Source: Lewinella sp050633125 (GTDB taxonomy: Bacteria > Bacteroidota > Bacteroidia > Chitinophagales > Saprospiraceae). From it: a stretch of DNA of 64,000 nt. The translations under genes were made by a program, and so were the position numbers. Numbering within the stretch: the stretch's first letter is position 1; every line of letters begins with the position of its first letter. A model generated the notes under the pieces. That model was not told the DNA's origin, ran no database searches, and worked only from the letters and a program-made list of their open reading frames with translations. Of this stretch, positions 36,897 through 46,531 are shown piece by piece. Where the stretch lies: positions 1-64,000 of the forward strand of contig NZ_JBOEFX010000081.1 of the NCBI RefSeq assembly GCF_050633125.1, in the 5' to 3' direction.

Positions 36897-39800
36897 TCAT
36901 TCAATTGCCGGCGTAACCACCTCTACCCAATAACCGGAACTACTGGCGAAGATATCATTGTCATACATCGCGCCACAAGTACTGGCAGGCAAATAGAATC
37001 GCCCACTATAGGTAGCACTGAGATAAACCCGGAAGGTTTTATTTTCATTCCTTCCCAAATTGAAGAAGGTGTTTACGCGATCATCGCGGAAATCTCGATA
37101 GTTGTAGCCAGATTCAGGGTTCGTATTGATTTCCTCAAAACGGGTATTGGTGATTTCCCAGCCCGCCGGAAACACCTGCTCTAAAGCCAACTGACGATAG
37201 CCATAATTGAGTGAATTCGGATGCGAAACTGTCACTTCTGCAATAAAATCCGTTCCCTGCTCCATGCGCGACACATCAAGCAATGTTCCTGCGGCATCTC
37301 GATAAACAATATTAATCTGAAGTTGCCTACTGATGGGCTGCTCTTCTTCCGGCAGGGGCTGTCCTTGACGAACAATGCTGCCAAAAAGCTTCTGCGTACT
37401 GGTGTTTTTTACCAGGATAGGGTTCGTACGATCTTTCAGGTTTATTTGAATGTAAGGGTGATCAGCTCCTACGTCTATTGCATTGGCAGCCCCTTGTTTC
37501 ATGGTGAAAGTGTACGTCTTGCTCAATTCATCATTTTCACCAATGTATTTACTAAACGACAAGAGACAATAGGCTACTTCCTGTGTACTTAGCCATCTCT
37601 GGGAGTTCATTTGCTTAGCAATTTGCTGGGCTACTAAGTCCGCAGAAGATTGATCCTCTAATAAAATCAACGTTTCCAGGATCATAGCTTGATCACGTAA
37701 TCCCGAACCATAGGTAAAGTCCATTTCTCGGTAATTAGAAACCTCCGTAGTAAGCGAGCGAACCAGGTCTTTGGCAGCACTCCCCTGCCCTGCCAGTGCA
37801 TACGCAGCCGCTAAGCGCCAGCGGCTCGTCCCACTCAGGGCATTGCGTTCTCTCAGGCGATTCATCGCTCCCAGTTCAGGTTTTCCAGCCAAAGCCAAGG
37901 TATATAAACGGTAAGCTTGATCCAGTTCATAGCTTCTTCGGCTGACAAGGCCGAAATCAGCTACACGGCCATCCCACGCGCGAGCAGCACCCTGCTGGTA
38001 ATCTTGCCAATTTTGCAGTACCCCTGAAGGAATTGTGTAACCTGCTGCTTGGGCAGCCAAAAGAAAATGCCCAACATAAGAAGTTGCCCAAGAGGATATT
38101 TCTCCACGATTTGGCCAATAAGAAAATGCACCGTCACTTCTTTGAAACTGCCTTAATCGGTCGAGTGCAACCCCAATATTTGTACGAACCTTATCGCGCT
38201 GCTCATCATTAAGCTCCATAAAGGTGGCTAAATGCAACTGGGGAAAAGCAGCCGACGTCGTTTGCTCAAGACAACCGTAGGGATAGCGCAGCAAATACTT
38301 CAACCTACGCTCAAGGTCTAACGGAGGTAGATTTGTCATTTCCAGCGTACCTGTACGGGTTCCTTCGGAGCCGAAAGGAACATAATCCAGTGTTTTTTCC
38401 TCTCCTTTGGCCAATACAAACGGTGTCGCCAAGCTTTGCATTGGGTTGGGGTTGCGGATATCAATCTCTATCTCTTGCGTTGTACGTTCTCCGCCGCCTT
38501 CAGCAATGACTGTAAATTTCGCTACCCCCGTTCCATTACCGACACTGATCGGGAAGCGTATCAGTTGATCACCGGTCGTAGAGAAGTTTACTTGCTTACT
38601 TGCCGTTGCAATATTCACCAAACCAGAACTTTCTTCTAAGCGTACTTTTATATTACCAAGTTTTTCTTTCATGGCAAATACATTGACAGGGAGCTCCAAT
38701 TGTTCGCCAATACCTAGTACACGCGGCAAGGTTGCCAGTACCATTAATGGTTTGCGAACAGGCACCGATTTTTCGGCCGAGCCATAAGCATGCGGCTTCG
38801 CTGCGACAACCATTGCTCTTACCGCTCCTACATAATTGGGCATTCTCAAGCGGTGTTTGACTTTCTGCCCTTTGCCTAGCTCAAATGGCCCTAAATGCAG
38901 GACAACCGGATCAAAGCGATTAGCACGATCCTCTTTTTTACCACCTGCCAAATCACCATCACCACCAATGGTCAAAACATGATTGAGCTCGACATTGGTT
39001 CTTGATAAAACATAGCGGTACAAGTCCCACGTTTTCACACCCAAAGCCTCACGTGCAAAGAAAGTCTCGTGTGGGTTTGGCGTTTTGAAGTTGGTAAGGC
39101 TCAATAGTCCTTCATCAACGACAGCCAGCGTATAGGTCATCGCTTGCCCCTTGGTTTCAGAAACTTCTACAGTGAAAAAATCTTCCGGCTTCAACTCTTC
39201 AGCCATCAATATCTTAGGTTCCAAGATTGTTGCTGGGTCTTCGACCTTGATGGGGATTACACCGTAGGCGCGCATCGGCAAGTCATTCGCATCCTGGTCA
39301 TAGGGTTGCAAAACGGTGAGGAAAGCATAGACGGTAGGCGCCATATCTGCCGTGGCTTTGAAGGAAACAACATTGTCGCCGGCCTGGGTATCCAACCAAC
39401 GTTCTTCGATTACGCCTTCTCCGTTTTCTAAACTCAACAACGCCCTGCCAGCACTACCAGCGGGAAAGGTCACACTTACTTCATCACCTACCTCGTAGGC
39501 CGTTTTATCGGTTCGGAAGGTAAGCATACTCGCTTCTTCAGAGAAAGTGTCTTCATTGTACCAAGGCGAACCAGCATACACATAACCGGCAGCACAATGC
39601 CCACTTTCCTCATCACATACTCGAATAAGGTAGCGGCCCCAATCGTCCACTTTTACTTTCCAATTGGCCTTTCCACTAGCGTCCGTGGTGACTGTCTCTG
39701 AGGAAAGGCTACGCAAATTCCGGTCACGGGCATAGCGTGCGCCACGGGCATCCTCATCATCCCACCACCAACGCCATTCCACTCGAAACAATTCTGTTTT

Positions 39801-42440
39801 CAGTTTACGTCCAGCAGCAACTTTACCCTGATAATTGGCACTTGCTAATTGGATGGTTGCATCTTCGCCAATCAGCACCCTCGGACTGCCATAGCGATCT
39901 TCTGGCATTCTTAAACCTGCATAGTAATCGAATGGGAAGACTTCAAACGAACGGCTTTCTGTGCTAAAATTGCCTCCTTGCTCATAAACGCGCGTTCGCA
40001 GTCGCATGTGCAATGGCCCGGCAGCAGTATTCGCATTAGGCATGCGCACTTCCACCGTTGCTTTCCCTTTATCATCCAACGGCGCATCAAAAACGACTTG
40101 GTTTTGCGAAAGCAAATTGCCTTGATTACGGTCGTAAAAACTATAATCAGGAAATGCTTCAAACCCACTTCTGTCCAATTGGAACGAAGCTTCTACATTT
40201 GCTTTTAAATTGGCCGCGGGAGCGCCATGTAACCAAGCAGCCTCCAGGTTCATTCGAGAAACACCTGATGACATTCTGATGGGATCTTCGGCACCGGTAA
40301 GGGCTACTTTTATCCGATTAGGTTTGATGGTCTCAATCCTTAGGTTTTTGCGAAATACAGCATCGCCAGCAGAGATAGACGCCTGCCAAACTCCTGTAAT
40401 ATCATCTGGCGATGTACGGAAAAAGACCGGGTAAATTTCGCCCTCAGGCACAATACCCTCTCGCTTTTCGACCATTTGGCCTTGGGCATCGCGAAGTTCA
40501 AACGTTACAGGATAGGCCGGAGGAAGAAGACCTTTTTCATCTTCTAAAACGAAATTCAAAAAGACAGAGTCGCCGGGACGCCACACCCCTCTTTCTGCAT
40601 AGAGGTAACCTTTTAGCCCTTCTTGAAGTACGGTGCCTCCTACGTCAAAACGGCTGGTAGATAACGCGCTACCATCATCAAGGCGAACGTAGGCTTGATC
40701 AGCTGTGGTTTCAGCAACAGCAAAAAAGGCGTCTTCTGATAATTCTTTAGCCCCTAACCCCTTGGCATTGGTTGTCAAGGTTCCTAACAATTGCTGCTGA
40801 TAGTCATAGAAATGAACTGTAGCTTCAGCTACAGGTCCCGCCGTTTGCAGGTTAGTCACGGCTACGGAATAAGACTGATTTTGCCCTTCTTTAACGATGA
40901 GCCCTAAATTAGAGGTCATTACATTACGGACAATAAACCGATCAGAATTATAGTAAGCAGGGTAACACGGATCATCGCGCTGGTCCCAACGATATTCCTG
41001 GTAGTAACCTTCCAGGCCATACCAGTTATTCAGTATACTGGCGTCATTGTTTCGATTATACCGCTCTTGAAAAGTGAAATTTTGGTTGGAACAATTATAG
41101 CGGCTTTGATCACGTCGAAAACCAATACGTACTTGATAAAAAGACTTGGCATCCATTTCAAAAAACTGGCGCAAATCCAGTGCATAACGCTCCCATTGCG
41201 CGTGGTTACCTGTTGGTTTAAGGTTCTTCAGCGCGACTTCCTGCCGTAGGATGACTTTACCGACTTTATTCAGATCGTATTGGCCATCCAGGTTGTTATC
41301 CTGAAGGAATTGCAAAATGTTGCTGCTGTGTATTTTGAAAATTTCTACCTCAACAGCATTTAAGCCAATAGCCTCGAATGGGAAAACCAATTTTGCGGAA
41401 GCAGGAAGAATATTTCCTTGTCCAACTAATCGCACCTGTGGTTCTGTGGCGGTAAAAGTTACCTCCCAAACGCTGCTTCTAGGCATTGTTTCTCTGTAAC
41501 GATTTTGGATACCCGTATAGACACTTAACTGTTGGTTGCCAGCAAGAGGTTCATTCAGATAAAGAGTGAGAACGTGCCCTTTAGCTACATAACGGAATTC
41601 ATTCGTACTATTACTAATGTTTACCAAGCCACTAAAATCCTGGTCTTCTTTGATGGGGTCGGAAAAATGAATATCAACCTTGGCTTCGCCTCCTCCGTAA
41701 GGGACTGCTTTGGTTACCTTAAAGTCGCCGATCTTTGGCACCTCCACCTTCTCATTTCCTTTCTGCATTGCACTAATTGCAGCACCATTCCAGCTGAGGG
41801 TTATTTCACTCGTTGCTTCACCTCTCTTCACACCAGGCGCTGTGAAATAATGGACGGTTCCTTCTGCATTATGAGACCAGACAAGATTAAGCGCCTCGTT
41901 ACTTTGAGCGACACTAAGCAACTCAGGAACCTCTTCGTCAGCAACGTAATCCGATGTAAGAATCTGCCCTTTTAGCACCTGAGATTCCCGAACAGAGGGA
42001 TCTGGTGTCGTCAGCCCATCTAATTCAAGAGAAACGAAAGGGTCGCGGGTTTTTACAGAAAACTCAAATTGCCGAGCTTCCTCTGGTACATTATCAAAAA
42101 GGTCTTCTAAAGCAACGGTTACGATATAGGCCGTAGCAAATTCCATTGCCGGTGCAGGATCAAAACGGAGGGTTTGGCGATCAACCCAAGTCCATTTTCC
42201 TGCTGCCGAAGGAGACATTTCCACAAGTCCCCTTGCAGCCTCTGTCCCTACCTCTTCTTCTGTAACAACGATGCCTGCAAACTGTATTTTTAATGGGGCG
42301 ATCCGTGATACAACGCCATTGGAGTAAGCATACACGTAAGCCTTAGCGCTTTCTGGCATGGGCTTGGCGGTCTTATTACTCGAACAAGATTGCCCTATTA
42401 TTAACAAGAGTGAAAAAAACAAGAGGAGTACACGGTTCAT
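36897..42440 (-). CDS. Bacterial alpha-2-macroglobulin family lipoprotein
   Basis: The 1847-residue protein is a periplasmic protease trap thought to protect cells from host or competitor proteases. It has a lipoprotein leader (LLLIIGQSCSSNK), Ig-like MG domains, the MG2-like block AYVYAYSNGVVSRIAPLKIQF near the N-terminus and the repeated GVWRPGDSVFL region. The thioester motif CLEQ is present (C1390, Q1393 in YPYGCLEQTTSAAFP), so the reactive bait-trap mechanism is expected to work. The alpha-helical thioester domain and C-terminal receptor-like domain follow. Bacterial homologues are often paired with a PBP1C gene; none is adjacent here. Confidence 0.92.
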   Translation of the reverse strand: MNRVLLLFFSLLLIIGQSCSSNKTAKPMPESAKAYVYAYSNGVVSRIAPLKIQFAGIVVTEEEVGTEAARGLVEMSPSAAGKWTWVDRQTLRFDPAPAMEFATAYIVTVALEDLFDNVPEEARQFEFSVKTRDPFVSLELDGLTTPDPSVRESQVLKGQILTSDYVADEEVPELLSVAQSNEALNLVWSHNAEGTVHYFTAPGVKRGEATSEITLSWNGAAISAMQKGNEKVEVPKIGDFKVTKAVPYGGGEAKVDIHFSDPIKEDQDFSGLVNISNSTNEFRYVAKGHVLTLYLNEPLAGNQQLSVYTGIQNRYRETMPRSSVWEVTFTATEPQVRLVGQGNILPASAKLVFPFEAIGLNAVEVEIFKIHSSNILQFLQDNNLDGQYDLNKVGKVILRQEVALKNLKPTGNHAQWERYALDLRQFFEMDAKSFYQVRIGFRRDQSRYNCSNQNFTFQERYNRNNDASILNNWYGLEGYYQEYRWDQRDDPCYPAYYNSDRFIVRNVMTSNLGLIVKEGQNQSYSVAVTNLQTAGPVAEATVHFYDYQQQLLGTLTTNAKGLGAKELSEDAFFAVAETTADQAYVRLDDGSALSTSRFDVGGTVLQEGLKGYLYAERGVWRPGDSVFLNFVLEDEKGLLPPAYPVTFELRDAQGQMVEKREGIVPEGEIYPVFFRTSPDDITGVWQASISAGDAVFRKNLRIETIKPNRIKVALTGAEDPIRMSSGVSRMNLEAAWLHGAPAANLKANVEASFQLDRSGFEAFPDYSFYDRNQGNLLSQNQVVFDAPLDDKGKATVEVRMPNANTAAGPLHMRLRTRVYEQGGNFSTESRSFEVFPFDYYAGLRMPEDRYGSPRVLIGEDATIQLASANYQGKVAAGRKLKTELFRVEWRWWWDDEDARGARYARDRNLRSLSSETVTTDASGKANWKVKVDDWGRYLIRVCDEESGHCAAGYVYAGSPWYNEDTFSEEASMLTFRTDKTAYEVGDEVSVTFPAGSAGRALLSLENGEGVIEERWLDTQAGDNVVSFKATADMAPTVYAFLTVLQPYDQDANDLPMRAYGVIPIKVEDPATILEPKILMAEELKPEDFFTVEVSETKGQAMTYTLAVVDEGLLSLTNFKTPNPHETFFAREALGVKTWDLYRYVLSRTNVELNHVLTIGGDGDLAGGKKEDRANRFDPVVLHLGPFELGKGQKVKHRLRMPNYVGAVRAMVVAAKPHAYGSAEKSVPVRKPLMVLATLPRVLGIGEQLELPVNVFAMKEKLGNIKVRLEESSGLVNIATASKQVNFSTTGDQLIRFPISVGNGTGVAKFTVIAEGGGERTTQEIEIDIRNPNPMQSLATPFVLAKGEEKTLDYVPFGSEGTRTGTLEMTNLPPLDLERRLKYLLRYPYGCLEQTTSAAFPQLHLATFMELNDEQRDKVRTNIGVALDRLRQFQRSDGAFSYWPNRGEISSWATSYVGHFLLAAQAAGYTIPSGVLQNWQDYQQGAARAWDGRVADFGLVSRRSYELDQAYRLYTLALAGKPELGAMNRLRERNALSGTSRWRLAAAYALAGQGSAAKDLVRSLTTEVSNYREMDFTYGSGLRDQAMILETLILLEDQSSADLVAQQIAKQMNSQRWLSTQEVAYCLLSFSKYIGENDELSKTYTFTMKQGAANAIDVGADHPYIQINLKDRTNPILVKNTSTQKLFGSIVRQGQPLPEEEQPISRQLQINIVYRDAAGTLLDVSRMEQGTDFIAEVTVSHPNSLNYGYRQLALEQVFPAGWEITNTRFEEINTNPESGYNYRDFRDDRVNTFFNLGRNENKTFRVYLSATYSGRFYLPASTCGAMYDNDIFASSSGYWVEVVTPAIE

Positions 42441-42548
42441 AGAGGTAGGTATTAGTACGTTTTTAGGAATAATTCTAACAAGTCATAAAAATAACGTTAA
42501 TTAGCACAAGCTCTTTAATCGAACTCTTAAAAGACTAAAATATTTAAC

Positions 42549-43184
42549 ATGCCCCGCCAAATTGCGCTTTTCCCCCTTCAGATTGTGGTCTTTCCCGGTG
42601 AGGCCGTTAACCTTCACATCTTTGAAGAGCGTTACCGCAAACTGATTAAGGATTGCGAAGAAGATGGTATCACTTTTGGTATTCCCACTTACCAAAATGG
42701 CTCGATAAAAGAATTTGGCACAGAGGTAAGGTTACTGAATATTGAGAAGGTTTATCCCGGCGGCGAAATGGATGTCAAGATGGAAGCTTTGGGCATTTTT
42801 AGAATCAAAGATTTCTACCCTACGCTAGAAAACAAACCTTACGCTGGCGGATTGGTCAATGATTACGAGATCGACCACAATGAAGACCCTCGCCTCAATG
42901 AGCAAATTCTTGCCTATAGTAAGAGGCTCTTTGCTGCAATGAAAATCAAGCGTTCCCTTCCTGAAAATGCCAGCAACTTTACCACTTACGACATTGCTCA
43001 CTTTGTTGGCTTCGACCCCGAACAAGAGTACCAATTTCTAACGACCTTCAATGCCGCTAGCCGCCAACAACTCATCATTGAGCAGATCAGCCGCATCTTA
43101 CCTATTGTAAAAGAAATGGAAAATTTGAGGGACAGAGCCAAGATGAATGGCCACTTCAAGAATTTGATTCCGCCAGAAATATAG
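42549..43184 (+). CDS. Lon substrate-binding (LAN) domain protein
   Basis: The 211-residue protein corresponds to the N-terminal domain of Lon protease without ATPase or peptidase. The start IALFPLQIVVFPGEAVNLHIFEERY is the family hallmark, followed by GITFGIPTY and VYPGGEMDVKMEALG. The helical second half is typical. Stand-alone members are conserved but have no firmly established function; substrate recognition is assumed. It is divergent from the alpha-2-macroglobulin gene, with about 108 bases between starts. Confidence 0.88.
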   Translation: MPRQIALFPLQIVVFPGEAVNLHIFEERYRKLIKDCEEDGITFGIPTYQNGSIKEFGTEVRLLNIEKVYPGGEMDVKMEALGIFRIKDFYPTLENKPYAGGLVNDYEIDHNEDPRLNEQILAYSKRLFAAMKIKRSLPENASNFTTYDIAHFVGFDPEQEYQFLTTFNAASRQQLIIEQISRILPIVKEMENLRDRAKMNGHFKNLIPPEI

Positions 43185-43620
43185 TGGGCAAAAAAAACAC
43201 CACACAAGTACCGGGTGGTTTTGGACCCTCGATAAAACATGGTTAGAGCCGCTGTTGTGGTTCAGTAATCCCCTTGTCTCGTAATGAGAATATCAACCGA
43301 AGTTGATACTGAGGCCCGCCTTAGTCACACGCAAAGTCAAACTCTAATTTAATAAGTGTAGAGCCAAAACGCTTGTGGGTACCTGCGTGGTTTGTTTTGC
43401 TGATAGGCATTTCGACTATCGAGTCGAGAACCTATACTATGCAAGGACAATAACGGATGATCGCGGGAAAAGTTTTGATGGAGGGAGAATTTAGTGGTGT
43501 AAACCCAGCGACGTAGATCCAACCGACGCCGAATAGAGGAGGTCTATCGCGCAGAGGTACAAAGGCGCAGAGATTTTTTACTGCCAATAATTTCTGTTAA
43601 CAAAATGAACAAGCCGATAT
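43185..43620. other. 436-base gene-free stretch with RNA-like hairpins
   Basis: No reading frame is supported. Two good stem-loops are visible: TATCAAC/GTTGATA with loop cgaa (43291-43308), and a two-part stem at 43403-43435 (ATAGG/CCTAT outside, TTCGACT/AGTCGAG inside, loop atcg). Copy 2 of the CGCAGAG repeat lies at 43549-43580. It could encode a small RNA or be a decayed gene region. Confidence 0.4.
43549..43580. repeat. CGCAGAG dispersed repeat, copy 2
   Basis: This copy reads cgcgcagaggtacaaagg, then cgcagag and a T-run. It is a more divergent version of the repeat at 26579-26612. Confidence 0.5.
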
Positions 43621-43878
43621 TTAATGCTCTTCGTCCTTTAAACGAAACTTAACAGGCAAGTTAAAATAAACACTTCTTACTCGCCCACGGCTACTTGTTG
43701 GTGTAAAGCGGACACCCTGATTGACCATGTCTTCTACCACCTGCAAGGCTGCCAAACCACATCCATAACCAATGTCTCTTAAGAGTATTGCGTCACCGAC
43801 CGATCCATCTTTAAACACTGTAAAACGTACAACGACCATACGTATTCTGCTGGTCGAGAGACCAGCGAGATATAACAT
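43621..43878 (-). CDS. Orphan TonB C-terminal-like domain (likely truncated gene)
   Basis: The 85-residue frame consists almost entirely of a TonB energy-transducer C-terminal fold: VVVRFTVFKDGSVGDAILL, RDIGYGCGLAALQVVEDM, then VNQGVRFTP and VRSVYFNLPVKF. A normal TonB has an N-terminal membrane anchor and a proline-rich spacer. Neither is present, and an in-frame stop lies about 33 bases upstream of the ATG. It is therefore a 5'-truncated remnant or a small stand-alone domain. It flanks the hairpin-rich gene-free stretch. Confidence 0.6.
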   Translation of the reverse strand: MLYLAGLSTSRIRMVVVRFTVFKDGSVGDAILLRDIGYGCGLAALQVVEDMVNQGVRFTPTSSRGRVRSVYFNLPVKFRLKDEEH

Positions 43879-44066
43879 ATTAGTTCGGAAACTAACATGC
43901 GCTATGGTTTAGGAAACGTATAAAAACTGATGTTTGCACTTTTCTAAAGCTCGCACCCGCCATAAATGACGGGGAACCCAACTAATCTAGGACAATCAAA
44001 ACTCTGAGGAGCTTTCGACGATAAGCGAAGCTAATCCCAATACCTTTTACAAAGTACCCCGTACCA

Positions 44067-45155
44067 CTACTCTTTACTCCTCGGCTTCAGTCCCAACCGC
44101 AAGCTCACCACATGGGAAAAGGTATTCTGGTCATCCCCCAAATCGGTGTAGGCATAATCAACGAGAAGGCTGCCTAATTGGAGGCCGATGCCCATACTGG
44201 GGCGCATGGTGAGGGTTTCTTCGTTGCCGAAATCAAGCTCGCGCTGAAATTGATTGATACCGGCACGTAGGAAGAGGAATTTGCGGTAAGCCATCTCTAA
44301 GCCCAGGCTTGGATCAATACTGATAGGATCGGCAGAAATGAGGGTGTTGCGCTGGCCGTCGGTGGTGAAAATCAGGTTCATTTCGGATAGCAGGCTCACT
44401 TTTTCGTTTATCTCAAAGGTGCGCGCACCGCCCATAATGAGTTGTGGGCGCGTGATTTCTACCGAATTGATAGGAACTTCGTTATTCGTCAGTTCCAAGA
44501 TGTCTTTTTCTTGATCGGTAAAAGAAAAGCTCCATGCGTTGAAAGTGGTGGTAATGTCTTTGGCAAGGACGGCCCAAACCCACTTGTCGCGTACGACCTG
44601 CACGCCCAAGTCGGCACCAAAGCCCCAAGAGGTTGCAAAGGGGCCAATTCTACGATGCACCACTTTTATAGAACCACCAAAACGGATAGGCCCTTGGGGT
44701 TTGTTGATCTCTTTGGCGTAAGAGCCCACAAACGCATAATCAGCAGAGGAAAAATCTGTGATATTATCGAAATTGATAGAACCGTCGCTTTCGTAAAGAG
44801 AAAGCGTATTGGGAATATTATCAATACCAAAGCGTACGAGGCTAAAAGCAAGACGATTGCCCGCCTGGGTAGTTGGTAGCGTAAAAGCCAAGTAATCGAA
44901 TTTGCCTACGCCACCAAACCACTCCGAGTGCATCGCCCCCAACTGGAGGCCATCATCCGGCGTGAGAGCCGCTAGACCTGCAGGATTCCATACCCCGGCA
45001 TAGACATCATTGGTACTTGCAACAACGGAATTGCCCATGGCCTGTGCCCTTGCTCCTACTCCAATAGAGAGAAATTCATTGGAATATTTTTGAGCTTGCA
45101 GCTCTGTAAAAAACAAGGTGCTCATTAAAATCAGGCACAGGTAAATATATCTCAT
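44067..45155 (-). CDS. PorV/PorQ family outer-membrane beta-barrel protein (T9SS-associated)
   Basis: The start at MRYIYLCLILMSTLFF gives 362 residues with a signal peptide ending LQAQ. The mature N-terminus EFLSIGVGARAQAMGNSVVASTNDVYAGVWNPAGLA is the signature of the PorV/PorQ (UPF0164) family. The remainder is amphipathic strands ending in VVSLRLGLKPR. PorV shuttles T9SS cargo between the translocon and the attachment complex; PorQ belongs to the cell-surface sortase complex. The two cannot be separated here. It fits with the T9SS cargos at 21.3 and 31.8 kb. Confidence 0.85.
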   Translation of the reverse strand: MRYIYLCLILMSTLFFTELQAQKYSNEFLSIGVGARAQAMGNSVVASTNDVYAGVWNPAGLAALTPDDGLQLGAMHSEWFGGVGKFDYLAFTLPTTQAGNRLAFSLVRFGIDNIPNTLSLYESDGSINFDNITDFSSADYAFVGSYAKEINKPQGPIRFGGSIKVVHRRIGPFATSWGFGADLGVQVVRDKWVWAVLAKDITTTFNAWSFSFTDQEKDILELTNNEVPINSVEITRPQLIMGGARTFEINEKVSLLSEMNLIFTTDGQRNTLISADPISIDPSLGLEMAYRKFLFLRAGINQFQRELDFGNEETLTMRPSMGIGLQLGSLLVDYAYTDLGDDQNTFSHVVSLRLGLKPRSKE

Positions 45156-45304
45156 AGTCGTTATTTTCGATGCTTTCCTCAAGGAAACGTAAAAGTGGAG
45201 GTTTTACCCTTCCAGAAAGGCAAATTTAACAGCCTCCGTCGAGGAAATGACAAAAGAGAGGAAAAAATTCAGGTTAACTATCAAGAGTATCTATGAAAGT
45301 ACAA

Positions 45305-45335
45305 TTCGCGCGGAGACGCAGAGGTTTTCTTTTGA
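45305..45335. repeat. CGCAGAG dispersed repeat, copy 3
   Basis: This copy reads ttcgcgcggagacgcagagg followed by ttttcttttgat. It matches copy 1 through the core and the T-rich tail, and lies between the glycerate kinase and PorV/PorQ genes. Confidence 0.55.
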
Positions 45336-45393
45336 TTGCCCCAAATGGGCACTTGCCCAAGGATTATTGACACACACCTCTAAGACTAACCAA

Positions 45394-46506
45394 CTACAAC
45401 ACAGCTTCCGCAAATGCTAAGCTCATTTGCTGAAGATATTGAGTTGGGTTCAACATCGCGTCCTCTTGGCTCGTTGCATATTCCATTATCGAAAACACCT
45501 TTTTTATCTTCAATGTTTCATGAGCGCTCGGGGGTAATGCACTCACACCTACAAAAAGATAAAGCGGCTTTTGATGATCTGCACATAATTTGGCGACACC
45601 ATCGATGACCTTTCCTTGTAGGGATTGTTCGTCTAGCTTTCCCTCTCCGCTGATGACGATGTCTGCGGCAGCTATCTTTTCCGGCAGCTTGGTCAGGGTG
45701 CTCAATGCCGCAAAGCCGCCTTTAATTTCGCCGCCCAGCAGGCCAACCATTCCGGCGGCTGTTGCACCTGCGGCTCCCCCACCCTGTAAGCTATCCAATG
45801 CTACTCCGAACTGATCGTTAATAAGGGCGCATAAATGTTTAGCACCAGCATCTAAATCCTCAATTTGTTGTTCTGTCCCTCCCTTTTGTTGGGCATAAAT
45901 AGAAGCAGCACCATTTTCACCGTAAGGGGGATTGTTAACATCACAAAGGACATGAAATTTCGTCTCCTGATATACTACTGAAGGAGGGATAATCTTGGCT
46001 ATTTTGATCAAATTTTCACCGACAGGTGCTAAAGCCTCCCCCTCCTCATCCAGTAACATTCCGCCAAGGGCAGTAATGATACCAAGCCCAAAATCATTGG
46101 TTGCACTACCGCCGAGCAGTAAATAAATGTCTGTTATTCCTTGATCTACAGCATGCTTTACCATCAAACCTGTACCAAAGGTTGAGGTAAGCATTGGGTC
46201 GCGTTCTTCTTCCTTGAGTAACACCAAGCCACTTGCACTGGCCAATTCTATAAAAGCCTGATTTTGATTATGGAGGTAACTCGCTTTAATAGGCCTACCT
46301 AATGGATCAACGGTAGCTACCTCCATTTCATCAAGCCCTAAGGTTTCGACAAGTATTTCTAAAGAACCATCTCCTCCATCTGCCATAGGGTGAATCTCAA
46401 TTTCTAACTCGGGAACAATAGAAAACAAGTTCTCAGCTATCGTTTCACAAACAGCTTGAGCGGATAGTGACCCTTTGAATTTATCAGGCGCAAGGAGTAT
46501 TTTCAT
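45394..46506 (-). CDS. Glycerate kinase (GK-II/GlxK type)
   Basis: Phosphorylates D-glycerate with ATP to 2- or 3-phosphoglycerate. The start at MKILLAPDKFKGSLSA gives 370 residues; 62 further in-frame residues upstream overlap the symporter gene and are rejected. Visible motifs include HPMADGGDGSLEIL, VDPLGRPIKA, LGGSATNDFGLGIITALGG and VISGEGKLDEQSLQGK. It starts 25 bases after the symporter stop and is third in an operon with a GH63 hydrolase. The context implies that glycerate is released from a glycosylated compatible solute. Confidence 0.93.
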   Translation of the reverse strand: MKILLAPDKFKGSLSAQAVCETIAENLFSIVPELEIEIHPMADGGDGSLEILVETLGLDEMEVATVDPLGRPIKASYLHNQNQAFIELASASGLVLLKEEERDPMLTSTFGTGLMVKHAVDQGITDIYLLLGGSATNDFGLGIITALGGMLLDEEGEALAPVGENLIKIAKIIPPSVVYQETKFHVLCDVNNPPYGENGAASIYAQQKGGTEQQIEDLDAGAKHLCALINDQFGVALDSLQGGGAAGATAAGMVGLLGGEIKGGFAALSTLTKLPEKIAAADIVISGEGKLDEQSLQGKVIDGVAKLCADHQKPLYLFVGVSALPPSAHETLKIKKVFSIMEYATSQEDAMLNPTQYLQQMSLAFAEAVL

Positions 46507-46531
46507 TACACGGGGGTACTGGTTTGATTGT

